A DNA stretch of 64,000 bases from Lepraria neglecta (Eukaryota; Ascomycota; Lecanoromycetes; Lecanorales; Stereocaulaceae): assembly GCA_033220425.1 (NCBI GenBank), contig CM065648.1:4712001-4776000 (forward strand), read 5' to 3'. Under the pieces are notes generated by a model that made no database searches, was not told where the DNA came from, and saw only the letters and a list, made by a program, of their open reading frames with translations. The position numbers were made by a program, and so were the translations under genes. Shown one piece after another: positions 9,691 through 19,776 of the stretch (position 1 is its first letter; each line of letters begins with the position of its first letter).

Positions 9691-11106
9691 CTAATTCAGC
9701 AAGCGCAATCTCTGCAATCCCATCTTCCCAAGATTGTGTTCGATGTACTCCACCGTCTTTCGAAATGTAGTATTGCCGCCTTGACATGCGCCACTCTCGA
9801 GATGCTGCATTAAGCCACTCAACGTCGAGAAATACTTCATCAACTGGGAGACTTTCCGTTCATCTTCATATCCTGCAAAAGATAGGGGGCAATGGAAGAC
9901 CTTTGGTGAATGAGCTGGCGACGATAGGTGATTGCTCATGGCTTCGAGGCTCTTAAAAGACTTTCGACCAACAGGGCAGAGCGGACATGATAGCCTGATT
10001 GCAGGAGATAAATCATCCGATAGACGTCGAGAGCTTCTTGAATCCGAGGTAAGCCTTCCGGATCTGGATTCCGGACTGGCGGGCCAAAATGGACTCTCGT
10101 CGTCGAAACCGTCGCCAGTAACCGGCGTAAGGATGACGCTCCCTGTGGTTGAGGTTTTTCCGGACACATCTGCCCCGTTCAACGCTATATATTCCTGATT
10201 GCTGCCTCCGGTGATGAGATGGTTGATATCGCTCGATTGAACAGCCGTGTTTAGGTTTCCCCTTGTGATTTTCGAGCGACAAGCTCCACTCTCTAGATGG
10301 TGAAGCCATGCCGATGGGGAAGTGAATCGCTTCTTACACCGTCGGTCCCCGAAGCATTTAAAGTCGCTGAGAGGCTTGTGGATGACGGATAAACGATGCT
10401 GCTCCAGGCCTCTCTCATCCCTGAAGTCTCTTTCGCAATCTTCGCATACCCAGTCGGAGAGTCTCGAGGAACAGACCTTGGATTTGGCGTCAGGTTTGTG
10501 GATTTTGCTCGTCAAATGCTGGTGGAGAGCTTGCTCGTCAACAAAGTCGTGGTCGCAGTCACAGCAATGGAACTGTGTTGCGTGAATGGATGACTGCAAA
10601 TGCTGGCCAAGTGCTTCTGGATTGACGAACAATCGATCGCATTGAGCGCAATAGCAATGTTTCGTAGACTTTTGATGCTGCTGTAGTGCATCCAGACGCA
10701 CAAAGCTTCGATCGCAATCGGAGCAAATGAAGGAATGAAGGGCCAAGCGATGCTGCTGTAGTGCATCCAGACGCACAAAGTTTCGATCGCAATCGGAGCA
10801 AATCAAGGAATGAAGGGCTAAGCGATGCTGCTCGACAGTGTCGGCATGAGCAAAGAATAGATCACATTCACGGCAGTACCAATGTCCCGTGGACTTTTGG
10901 TGCTGCTGGAGTGCGTCTGAGCAAACGAAGTTTCGATTGCAGTCGAAGCATTTGAAAAAATGAAGGACTGAGCGATGTTGTTCAGCACCGTCTGCATGAG
11001 CGAAGAATCGATCACATTCGCGACAGTAGCAGTGATTCTTTGCTCTTTGATGCGATTGAAGAGCACTCAAACCGCCAAATTGACGACCACAGTGACCACA
11101 AGGCAT
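9691..11106 (-). CDS. C2H2 zinc-finger protein with nine tandem fingers
   Basis: The start is the ATG at 11106 (MPCGHCGRQF); the open frame continues upstream but without ATG. The protein has 471 residues. Nine clear C-x2-C-x12-H-x4/5-H fingers fill residues about 1-240, spaced near 25 residues. An atypical finger (CFGDRRCKKRF, with final His and Cys) follows, then a Ser/Asp-rich linker and two degenerate finger-like segments at the C-terminus (CPLCPVGRKSF and a long-spaced one). Fingers alternate between a CRECDxFFAHAD type and a CSDCDRxFVRLDALQQH type. Fingers 5 and 6 are near copies at DNA level. Such proteins in fungi are of unknown function; DNA or RNA binding is likely. No other conserved domain is seen. 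Confidence 0.8.
   Translation of the reverse strand: MPCGHCGRQFGGLSALQSHQRAKNHCYCRECDRFFAHADGAEQHRSVLHFFKCFDCNRNFVCSDALQQHQKSTGHWYCRECDLFFAHADTVEQHRLALHSLICSDCDRNFVRLDALQQHRLALHSFICSDCDRSFVRLDALQQHQKSTKHCYCAQCDRLFVNPEALGQHLQSSIHATQFHCCDCDHDFVDEQALHQHLTSKIHKPDAKSKVCSSRLSDWVCEDCERDFRDERGLEQHRLSVIHKPLSDFKCFGDRRCKKRFTSPSAWLHHLESGACRSKITRGNLNTAVQSSDINHLITGGSNQEYIALNGADVSGKTSTTGSVILTPVTGDGFDDESPFWPASPESRSGRLTSDSRSSRRLSDDLSPAIRLSCPLCPVGRKSFKSLEAMSNHLSSPAHSPKVFHCPLSFAGYEDERKVSQLMKYFSTLSGLMQHLESGACQGGNTTFRKTVEYIEHNLGKMGLQRLRLLN
10674..10823 (-). repeat. Near-identical 75-nt tandem duplication of a zinc-finger unit
   Basis: Positions 10674-10748 and 10749-10823 are direct copies differing at about three sites. 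The unit is 25 codons, one finger plus linker, so the frame is kept. It lies inside the C2H2 gene and indicates recent finger duplication or gene-conversion-maintained similarity. Confidence 0.8.
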
Positions 11107-11973
11107 AAGTAGCGTTGTATTGAGGACGGAGAAAGCAAGGAGCACAGAAGGGAACTTGGGATTGACCCCGCTAATAACACAAGAGAATACGAGATGACTA
11201 ATATCCTATTCTACGGCTTCCCAAAACCACAAACGACGTTTTTTTCTACCTATAAATCACAGTCTAACACTTCTAAAAAGCATACCCTTCCAAAGAGATG
11301 AGAATTCGAGAGTAGTACGAAACTCTCTTCTCGAAGGTACCTTACATTATTAAGGTACTAAAATTACCGGTCAATACCGTTAGATCGTTTCCATATTTCA
11401 GGCGCCCGGACGAATCGAAGATTACCGAGTTTACCAGCTTAGGTACTGCTGCTCTTTTTCGGCACATACTCTCTCCCCGCGAATCTCGTTTAACTCCTAT
11501 CGATTAGAGCTACTGTCATTTGGATCTTTAGTCTCGCTTATAGACATGTGCGGGGTCTGGGGAAATTCGTGACAGGATGCTTGGCTGGCGGCTCCCACTG
11601 TGCTTTGGCGAATGAAAACTGTACTCAAGGGCAGCACGGTTGATATAGAGCTTCTTGGTCGAGGAACAATGAGGGACATGACGGAGGAGATGTGGAAAGA
11701 CAGGACATGCGAGTGTCCGAATTTGGTGCCTGATAACAAGGGAATGATGTGATTAGTGAACCACATTGCTGGCTCGTGCAGGTCTCAGTTGCCTACTAAC
11801 TTGGGAGAACTCTTAAAGGCGCGAGTTTTAAATTGTGACTCGCGAAGAGCTACCTTCCCGTATCTCCTCCATGTCTTCCTTCCGCGTGTTTCGGACCTCC
11901 GCCTTGTCAGCAAAACGAAGACCGTCAAGGATAGTCCAACACAAACGTGCACCCAACGCCACCTTCGTCCGCA
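11107..11973. other. Intergenic stretch, no gene seen
   Basis: This is the upstream region of the zinc-finger gene. A minus-strand open frame at 11497-11766 shows no family features or splice-supported extension. Nothing else could be identified. Confidence 0.4.
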
Positions 11974-12599
11974 ATGGCTCGACACACCAAAATCACCACG
12001 CCGCGCAAACACACTGGCTCCAACATTATAGCTCAATTCTTCAGGGGAGCACTTATTCCTTCGCATGCGTATGATCAGTCCGAGCTAAAGCGGCGAAGAG
12101 CTGAGGCCGAAAAGATACCCTTGGCTCGCTACCCACGTCACAGGTTCGACGTTATCCTCGATGATACCCAACCAGGTGTTGATGACTTGACCTTGCTATC
12201 CGCGTCACCCGTCGCACTTCATCGTATCGAAGCCCTCGGTGGGTCACCAAGCAAAGGGAAGACCATTACTCTTTGACTTTACGCGGACCGCAGTGCAGTT
12301 CCTCATATTCTTTCAGCCGACCATGTGCAATACAATATCCGAGGGGATGCCGAGGGTCTTTGGAAGCAAAGTGCGCGAAGATTACCCGAGGAGGGGTTGA
12401 AGACTCTTGTAGAGATGGTGACATTTTGGCGACTCTCAAGAACGAGGATGGCGATTTGGCGAACGATTTGGCTGCCGATGGTGTCTGGTTCTACGTGCAG
12501 TGTGGTCGGTGTTTTGATCAAGGCCTGATAGGCGACCCGACGAACAAGGAGCTCCGAAGACGATTGGAGGACTTCTTTTCAAAGAGACTATGGCGGTGA
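11974..12599 (+). pseudogene. Unrecognised reading frame with a stop and a frameshift
   Basis: From ATG 11974 (MARHTKITTPRKH) a frame runs to TGA at 12274-12276 and is open again immediately after (LYADRSAVPHILSADH) to about 12410. There the protein-like sequence moves to another frame (DILATLKNEDGDLAND, VWFYVQCGRCFDQG, RRRLEDFFSKRLW), ending at 12599. The charged, protein-like content across both breaks suggests one former gene of about 200 residues. I do not recognise the family. A multi-exon gene with missed introns is possible, but no good donor/acceptor pair spans the breaks. Confidence 0.35.
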
Positions 12600-13650
12600 C
12601 CTAGCTTCGTTTGAGCTAAGGAGAGAGTCGTCAGAGAACTTGATACCCGGAACCATATCCCGTTGCTCACGTAGTCTCAAAGGCCTCTAGAGTAATTCGC
12701 TTTTCCGGCTGCGCCGGCGTCCACATCAAAATGTATGCAAATCTTTGGGATGTCTCAAAATCGTTACCTGATTGGTGACCACACTGTCAGGATATGATAT
12801 GTCAGGACATGATATGTCAGGATCGCCTACAACCTGGTTGGGCCCTTCGCGAGGTTGGGGCTTGGCGCTGACGATGAAACGAGAATTGACAGCGCATCTT
12901 ACATTGCGAGATCACCAGACCGTGGTCCACTGCGGTCAGCTCGGAAAATAATACTGTTTTGTTAAAGTGGCGTTTGGTAATGCGGGGTTCATAAAAAGCG
13001 AAAGAATACGATGGAGCCTGATGATGATGGGCCATTGCTGCACAATGATCCCAAACTGGCCGGCCTTCTCGGAGACCACAATTAATGCGACCCTAAGCTC
13101 ACCTTGAGTCCTTACGGTCATCCATCTTACTGATGCTCCTTTCCAGCAGATTTAATCCTATTACACTGGATGATGGTTATTAGGCGGTGTGTAATCTATA
13201 AATTCGGCTTTTTGTCTCTTGTGGAGGCGCAAGTCAAAGGATCAAGCCCACGGATGGTGCCACGGTTATTTTCATTCGCGATGTACAGCCTCTTTTTCTC
13301 GGCTTCAACATCCTAGGACGCGAATCCTTTGCCAAGAGGTGAGATTCAAGGCCAAAGCGTTGCGTTATTTACGGATTGATCCGTTGTGGCTGGGAAGGCT
13401 GTGAAAACCCGCGTCCCAATTTGGTCCCGTCTTATTCCTGATTCGTGATCCTTCAGCCTCACTCCCCGCAATCCTTAGGCTCCAAGTCACGTGGTCTGCA
13501 ATACGATGGTTAATTATATCGCATCGTGATCGAGCCTGGAAATAGCAGAATCTCACTCGCTCGGCCTAGTAGATACCTCGAAGGCGTTCGCAAGGTTGGA
13601 GGCGGTGTAGTTTGCGAGGTCTTGGCGTCCTTTACCTCGTCCTTCAAGGC
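12600..13650. other. Intergenic stretch with a small repeat, no gene seen
   Basis: Only a short tandem repeat at about 12786-12824 stands out. Open frames are short and without family features. Confidence 0.4.
12786..12824 (+). repeat. Short tandem repeat, unit about 15 bp
   Basis: The unit TGTCAGGA(T/C)ATGATA is repeated almost exactly twice, followed by a third partial copy ending TGTCAGGATCG. It is a small minisatellite seed in intergenic DNA. Confidence 0.6.
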
Positions 13651-13658
13651 TATATAAG
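13651..13658 (+). promoter_or_regulatory. TATA-like box upstream of small secreted protein
   Basis: TATATAAG lies about 155 bp before the ATG at 13812. It is followed by a pyrimidine-rich stretch (CATTTTCTTCCACCG, CATTCTCTCACG), a common 5' leader composition in highly expressed filamentous-fungal genes. Promoter role is inferred from position and sequence. Confidence 0.5.
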
Positions 13659-13811
13659 AATTCCCTCATGGCACCCAAATTCTCTTTCTGCCCATTCGCA
13701 TTACCTTGTCTATTTTGAACATCAGTTCTCTAACATATCAATACATTTTCTTCCACCGTACATTCTCTCACGTCAATATCAACTTCGTTCACCGTCGATC
13801 AACCATCCATC

Positions 13812-14204
13812 ATGCAGACCTTCAGCATCGCCGCTGCTATCGCCCTCCTGGCCACCCAAGTCTGCAGCGCTCCCGCTTCAATCAAAACCGAAGCCCGCCA
13901 GTTCCAAGCCCAGCTCACCTTCAACGGTGCTGACCCCGAGGCATACTTCACCATGTCCGTGCCGGCTGATGGCACCGAATTCACTATCTGTATGTTGTCA
14001 TCAATTCTTACTCTTTGACCTTTTGTCATCATACTGACCCTTATCGCAGACAACGACCTGAGCGTAACCTCCATCACCCTCTTGGGTGGCGCAACCTGCA
14101 CCTTCACTGGTATTGATGGCAGCAATACAGTTGTCGTTGGTGCAGATACTGTCCCTGTTGGGCCACCTCAAACACAGGTTTCTGGAGTTTGCGATGCTCT
14201 TTGA
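13812..14204 (+). CDS. Small secreted protein (110 aa), fungal-specific family
   Basis: Exons are 13812-13989 and 14050-14204, joined across an intron with donor GTATGT and acceptor TTATCGCAG; the split codon restores Tyr. The first 19 residues are a clear signal peptide (MQTFSIAAAIALLATQVCSA). The mature part has a strand-rich pattern with three Cys counted outside the signal peptide (ATCTFTGIDGSN, VPVGPPQTQVSGVCDAL). This C-terminal pattern recurs in small secreted proteins of many Pezizomycotina with no known role; some are discussed as effector-like, which is only analogy here. A TATA-like box and a pyrimidine-rich leader suggest strong expression. The stop is at 14202-14204. Confidence 0.75.
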
Positions 14205-14796
14205 ACGAGGAAAGATTGGAGAGGGGCAAGCTCGGGAGTTAGTTCGGACGAAAGTAATAACCAGAAGCACTGAGCACAGGTGAGACGGAGGCTTGGGTTG
14301 ATAGGACATGGAGCGGGATGGCGTTTATTTATAAGTAAATGAAACTACGACTCTCTTTAATAGATATCAATGCACTCAGTGTATACTGTTTTACCAACCA
14401 TTTTGCTTGCTCAAGAGAGTTTCTCAGACCCATAGACACAACTCTTGATAATCGTGAGGAAGGCCTAGATTGCAATGTCACTGAAATAAAGCACATAGTT
14501 CTACATGATCTCAATGAACAAAGAGCCGGAGCTGGCAAATCTCAAAAAAAACCACGGAGGACAGAAAGAGAGACCCATCGAGTCATGACCGTAGCTCTAT
14601 TGATGCACTATCGTAATCGTCATGTGTATCTCTATCATAAGGAGCGCCTAACCAAAGCAACAACCAAGCAGAATATAGCTATGCCAGCAACTAATAATGT
14701 TACCACCTTTACTCAATCAAATTCCGAAACAACCACTTCCACATCATTATCATTCTCGCTCTTCTTTAGGCACTCTTCTGTCGCCTATGACCACTT

Positions 14797-16723
14797 TCAG
14801 GTTGTACTCGGAACGACAGGGAGCTGGACCGTCATGGTGCTTGTAGTCACCACGGTACTCGTCAACGTTGTTGCCAGAATCTCCTCGGTCACGGTCACGG
14901 TTGCGTTTGCGATGGTTGCGGTTATGGTAACTGTGAACCACTGCAGAAAACATGATTAGCGTACGCCTTCGATGGATGTAGCGTTGGGTCCAAGACTTAC
15001 AGCGCAGGAGGAAGAGTTCAAGCTTGTAGTAGGTAGGTATGTGGATGATTTGTAGCTTCCGGTAGGCATTATTGAGTAAGTGCGATTTTCGCTTACGGGG
15101 GGAATGGTGAACGATGGGATGGGGAAGGAGGAGCTGTTGAAGGAGATCGTAGGGAGTTTGGAGGGATCCGGGGTCGTGGTTGCGTTGCTTGAATTTCTAT
15201 TTGTTGTAAGTGTCAAGGCAGGATAGGTGACCAAAGAGAACCAGGTTACCTACAACGAAACAGTAGGAGTGAAGGACGGAATTATCCTGGACGGAAGGGA
15301 TGTGATGGTGATATTTGGAATGACAGTAGGGCCAGTGGGGTAAGTCGAGTTGGCAGAGATGGAAATGCTACCGGAGGGGATGGCGGTAGGCCCAAGGCTT
15401 GACGTTGTATCTGTCGAGTTCAACGGCGGAAGCAATATAAGGATTGCGCTAATATAATTGTCGTCCGCGAATGGATGCCCAGAGTTGTTGAGAGTTCGGA
15501 AGAAACAGTTCGATACTCCAGTCGGGGGGAATGGAGCGTAGGAAGCGGCATAGCATCGATTTTGGGAGAATCCAACGTTGACGGCTGCGCAATCGTTGAT
15601 GCAAGAGTACAAACTCGGTACAATAAGGCCTTGAGTAGATGGACCCAGGAAGTTGATGTCGCATAGTATCTCAAATGTCTGGCCCTGGGTGGTGTATGTT
15701 GTGCCATTGTCGACTGGGCAGCCGGGCAAAGGAGGGGCCGGGGTTTGAGTGGGCGTTGTCGAATTTGAAGGAGCAGTAGGAGCACCGGAGGGCGAGCTGG
15801 ACAAAGTTGGGCCGGTCCTTGGAAGGTCTGTGTTGTTGTTTGGCGGTGGAATTGGTATAGTTGGTGTGATTATTGGCAGACTTGCGGAGGAAAATACGGA
15901 AGTCGAGTTGTAGATGCCGGTAGTTGATGGAATGAAGCCGCTCGAGCCACCTGTTGGGGGACTGGGCAATACAGTGTAAGTGATGGTCGTCACGCCATCT
16001 GTCACGGTATTGATGAAAGTTTTCTCAGCGTAGTCTATCGCTGTCTCAGTAGTAGTCTAGTAAGGAATCAGTAAACGTATGAGGTATATACTCTCATCGA
16101 TGCCCCTACAGTAGTAATAGTAACCATGACCTCCTCAACTCCTGTTGTAAGGAGGAGGCATGAGCAAGCACTGGATGCTATACTGATGAGGGTCTGATTC
16201 AAGGGCGATACGCTGCAAGAGCTCATGATTGCCGATACTGCAGGCGCTGCGGTGGTAATAGCTCCTTGACGCTTGCGCAAGATTGCAGCTCCTGTCTCTG
16301 TGACTGATACCGTGCTCGAAGGGACTGTTGCATCGATGCCTTCTGTGCCCAGGACACTCGTTATAAAGGTAAAGGTAGTACTAGAAGTCCGTAAGCAAAG
16401 TTCAAGTATCAGTCGAGGTACTCAGACGTTTTGGCAGTCACCATTGAGGTGCTGGTAAGATCTTGAATGCCCAAGTAAGAACTGCAAAAGGGGACCGAGT
16501 CATCCGGATCATCCTGGAAGTCGATCAAGATTTGATCTTCATAGCAGACAAGGTCCTTCTTCTGGAGTTTTCTCTCGGCTTCCCTCTCGGCAGCAAACAA
16601 GTTTCTCCTGTATACCTCATTCACAGCAGGTCGTAAGCCCATGGCAGGACTATAAAGAGAGGACATGAGAAGGGCGATTGCCCAGAAGGAGAGAAGGGAA
16701 GGCATCATGGCAAGCTTCCTCAT
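14797..16723 (-). CDS. Secreted Ser/Thr-rich protein with PAN/apple-like domain (multi-exon)
   Basis: The start at 16723 gives a signal peptide (MRKLAMMPSLLSFWAIALLM). Exons by splice signals are 16723-16422, 16380-16092, 16056 to about 15253, about 15249-15001, and 14940-14797. The last intron is textbook (GTAAGT, branch CGCTAATC, TTCTGCAG). The third exon carries a Cys-rich PAN-like module of about 100 residues (CPVDNGTTYTTQGQTFEI, SLYSCINDCAAVN, RCYAASYAPFPP, CFFRTLNNS). It is flanked by Ser/Thr/Pro/Asn-rich stalks with many N-glycosylation sites, and the C-terminus is VT-repeat-like (WFTVTITATIANATVTVTEE). A TAG at 15250-15252 separates exons 3 and 4 in the same frame; a short intron with a weak donor probably removes it, but the junction is unsettled. 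It is likely a cell-wall or extracellular glycoprotein of about 590 residues. Confidence 0.65.
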
Positions 16724-17437
16724 AGGCTATCCAAAAGAATGGCTAGCAAAAAGGGCTAGAAGCGAGCGTGGGGAGATCTGAGTAGACAGACCAGAAAAGA
16801 GGACATGCAACATTTTATATATGAGATGAAAGGAGAAGGCAGGCTGAGCAGGTACAGTGGCTTCGAATCCTTGCAGACCAATACCGAGATAGGAGAGGGG
16901 AGCCCTGATTGCGTTTCGACCAACGGTCGTCTCCTGTGACCGAGTCAAGCAAACCATTGGAATGGTTTGAGCAGCATTCCCTAGGAGGTATGCGTGGCGA
17001 GCACTCAAGATCCATTTTTTCTTCAACTTAAATCTGATATTAAGCCATAAGTGAGTAAGGGACTATAGACTCGCCACAAGTATTTCAAATATAGCATATT
17101 TCTCACTGAGTAATAGGTTGAGACAGATTTTGCTTTAATAAGACACCGAAAGCAAGGCCAGAAAATAACTTTGCGGTACCGTAAGGATACTACAGTAAGT
17201 TGCACTAAGTACCAAGGGACTGATGGTCCATTTTGCTAGGACAAATACTTGCCTGTATGATCGATGAGAGGAATGATGGTTAAGCTCTAGCGGATGACCT
17301 CGGGGGTTTTTTTGCCAAGCCCTTCTTCAGTCCTACGGAGCAACCTTCTCGAGCTCCTCAAAGGGAAAAGCTCCCAATTCGGAACAGAACTTCCTCCTCA
17401 CCCACCACCAAAACCCATACGCGACACGCCACATTCC

Positions 17438-18066
17438 ATGGGGCAATGCTCTTCTTGCCTTGGCCTCGGCCAGGGAGATCAAGGAGACAGCGAGGTATGC
17501 AAATCCCCGCCCCGCCTACTCCTCCTTCCCACTGACTCTCGCTCCCTTGCTCGTCTAGAACCCCGAGACATCTCGTCTACTGGATGATAATCCTTACCGC
17601 ACCCAATATGGAACCCATGTCCAGAACAGAGGACGACCACAAGACCAGCCAAATCCAACGGAAATGACAGCCCAAGAAAGAGAAGCGCACGATCACATTG
17701 GTACTATTATGTCCGAGTATGTCACACTGCTGGAGTGGAGATGGTGCTTAGTAGCCGGTGATCGCTAACGTGTGATGCGATTACAGCGATGTGTTGGATA
17801 TTACTGGTACCTTGCCGCGGATGTCAAATGGAGATACGACAAATACTGCTAGTGACCTGTTTCGAGCGGAGACACCCACCAATAATGAACATAAGCCAGT
17901 ACCTGCAGACACCGCACCGATCAAGCAAAGACAGAGGGAAAATGATGATCAGTCGTCGCAGGACATGTTATACAAAAGCGTGAGGGGAACTAAGACAGGC
18001 CACATCTCCAGCAACTTCTACAAGAACAAAGCCGGCTGGAAAGCCGCCAAAGCGCTCATGGGATGA
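17438..18066 (+). CDS. Ego1/LAMTOR1-like lipid-anchored TORC1 scaffold
   Basis: Exons are 17438-17494, 17559-17716 and 17787-18066, phases 0 and 2, giving 164 residues. The N-terminus MGQCSSCLGL has Gly2 for myristoylation and two Cys for palmitoylation, the hallmark of LAMTOR1/p18 and yeast Meh1/Ego1, which tether the EGO/Ragulator complex to the vacuole. A helical segment with TAQEREAHDHIGTIMSDDVL followed by DIT matches the LAMTOR region. The rest is polar and the C-terminus is basic (GHISSNFYKNKAGWKAAKAL). The length fits fungal homologues. Assignment rests on the lipidation motif plus weak similarity. Other N-myristoylated small proteins are possible. Confidence 0.6.
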
Positions 18067-18262
18067 AGTCGTACGGAGATTATCTGAAGCCTTGCAGCTT
18101 GTCATTTACATGGAAGTGATCCCTCAGCCAAGATACTTTGACCTTATCTTTGGATGTGGGTCCGGTTCTGCTCCTGGGAAACCTGGGCATACTCACCATC
18201 CACCAGATCCTTCAGTATATGCCAACGGGTTCGACAAGACAGGCAAAAGAGAAGCACATATC

Positions 18263-18901
18263 CTATACACCCCTCGGCGCCACCTCGATCTCAACCAAGG
18301 CCCCAACATCAGGGTGACGGGACTTGAAACGGTTTTCAGAAGCCTTCACATGAATGGACAATTCCATCTCCCACCAGGAATAGTCTTCCACCTCAATTTG
18401 AGAAGAAGTGCCAGTCCCTAGCACCGTTAACCTAGCCGCTGCCACCTTGTATGCATCCAGCAAGCCATTATTCTGTTCACGAGACCGGCTGACAAATTCA
18501 CAGGCGTCTATAGTGACCTTCACTCGTTCTAGTCCCTCACACTTGGCGAGGAGCTTTAGTGCGATCCGCGAGTCCTTGCAACGTTCTAGCCGGCATTCAA
18601 AATTGCGAAATTGATCGCTTCGGACGCGTAATCTCTTTATCAACCACTTGCAGGCTCTGTCTGGACACGGCAGAAGGAATCTGTTGAGGGAGTAATACAT
18701 ATCATTTGTGTCTGCACGGGTCTACCAATAAACGTTCAGGAGGCCTGTGTTTAGGGGTAGACAAGACGTTGATGAACGGTCGTTATGATCACCAACCACG
18801 GGCTGGCTGTCATCAAGAAGGACGAAGTTGTACACCATCTTGCGGAGTTCAGCTGGCAAATCCATGAATCGTTCAAAGCGGACTGAATCGGGTTGAAGCA
18901 T
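18263..18901 (-). pseudogene. F-box/2EXR-like fungal protein interrupted by TAG
   Basis: The frame opens at ATG 18901 and quickly shows RFERFMDLPAELRKMVYNF, the L-P-x-E-L-R motif that begins F-box-like or 2EXR-like proteins in Pezizomycotina. It is interrupted by TAG at 18722-18724 (NTGLLNVYW-stop-TRADTNDMYY), where the family normally continues (LLxVxRQ). It then stays open for 145 codons to 18263. The same frame on both sides argues for a point mutation, for example CAG to TAG. A 76-nt intron ending TTATTGGTAG is an alternative but would remove the conserved NTGLL block and has a poor donor. The C-terminal half has no motif I recognise. If spliced or read through it would be about 212 residues. 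Confidence 0.6.
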
Positions 18902-19005
18902 AAGAGCAAATGAAAAACAAGTGGGGAAGCTATGGCCAGTTCATGAAAAGAGAGCTACCGTTCTGCACTACGTATCTGTCTTGAAGTTTGCTACTACAAC
19001 GAAGC

Positions 19006-19776
19006 TTATCTTCTCGTTTCTTCTGGCTGAGCGAACACATGAGAAGGACCTAGGCTCTCTACGCTCAATCTAGGGGCTTCCTCTTGACTTCCAAATTGAT
19101 AAAACATTGAGACATGCTTCAACAGCAAACTTCTAAACCTATCTCTCTCCGCGTTACAAACCCTCCAACGGCAACTGTTACCCCACCCCATGACGATCTT
19201 CACACTCACCTTCCCCCTCCCCTGCAATCCGTCACTCCCACGAAATGACGCCCCTTGCGGAGATTCACAATCATCCAAAGTCCGACCTTGCAGGCAACTG
19301 AAGATCTGAAAGCTCCCTAAACCCATTCTCCTCGCTTCCATCTCGAGACCCGCCTATATGTGAAAGGGGTTGCAAATCCCGGTCACCTCTTCCAACTCAT
19401 CAACGAAACCCTCTTTTCTCCATGGCAGATTTATCACGCTATCATAGATGATAAACCACACCGAAGCCTTCACAGTCACGGACCCATCCAGGACAGGAAC
19501 GTGCGCACACCTAAATCAAGCACTACCAAGCACCACGAAGTCATAAAACTCCGAAGTGATCCTCAACCTCCGCACAGTCCCTGACGGTGGTCCAGCAACC
19601 TCAGCAACCCCTTGAATCCCCGTTACCCGTCAATCAGAGAACCCACTCTCCTCAGTTGATTCCTCACGTCATGGCTCCACAGCCCTAAGCATCTGAAAAG
19701 CTGCACCCGGTCTCTGAAACGGAATATGGCCTCTTTGAATATCAGCCAACAGGCAGTGAACAAGCTTGTTCTCCAT
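19006..19776 (-). pseudogene. Orphan fungal gene with four in-frame stops
   Basis: One frame of 257 codons from ATG 19776 to the stop at 19006 reads as ordinary protein but for four stops: TGA at 19669-19671, TGA at 19630-19632, TGA at 19516-19518 and TAG at 19354-19356. Segments include RGHIPFQRPGAAFQMLRAVE, VRRLRITSEFYDFVV, VWFIIYDSVINLPW and GKVSVKIVMGWGNSCRWRV. All breaks are single-codon and keep frame, as expected for C-to-T type decay rather than random indels. The C-terminal pattern (GSDGLQG, RWRVCNAERDRFRSLL) resembles uncharacterised fungal proteins often found beside the LPxELR family, as here. I cannot name it. No intron removes the stops in an obvious way. Confidence 0.6.

Noticed and set aside
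14339-14959. 206-codon plus-strand open frame
   Set aside because: Its right half is the antisense of the well-spliced last exon of the PAN-domain protein gene; Thr/Val-rich reading is a shadow of that exon.
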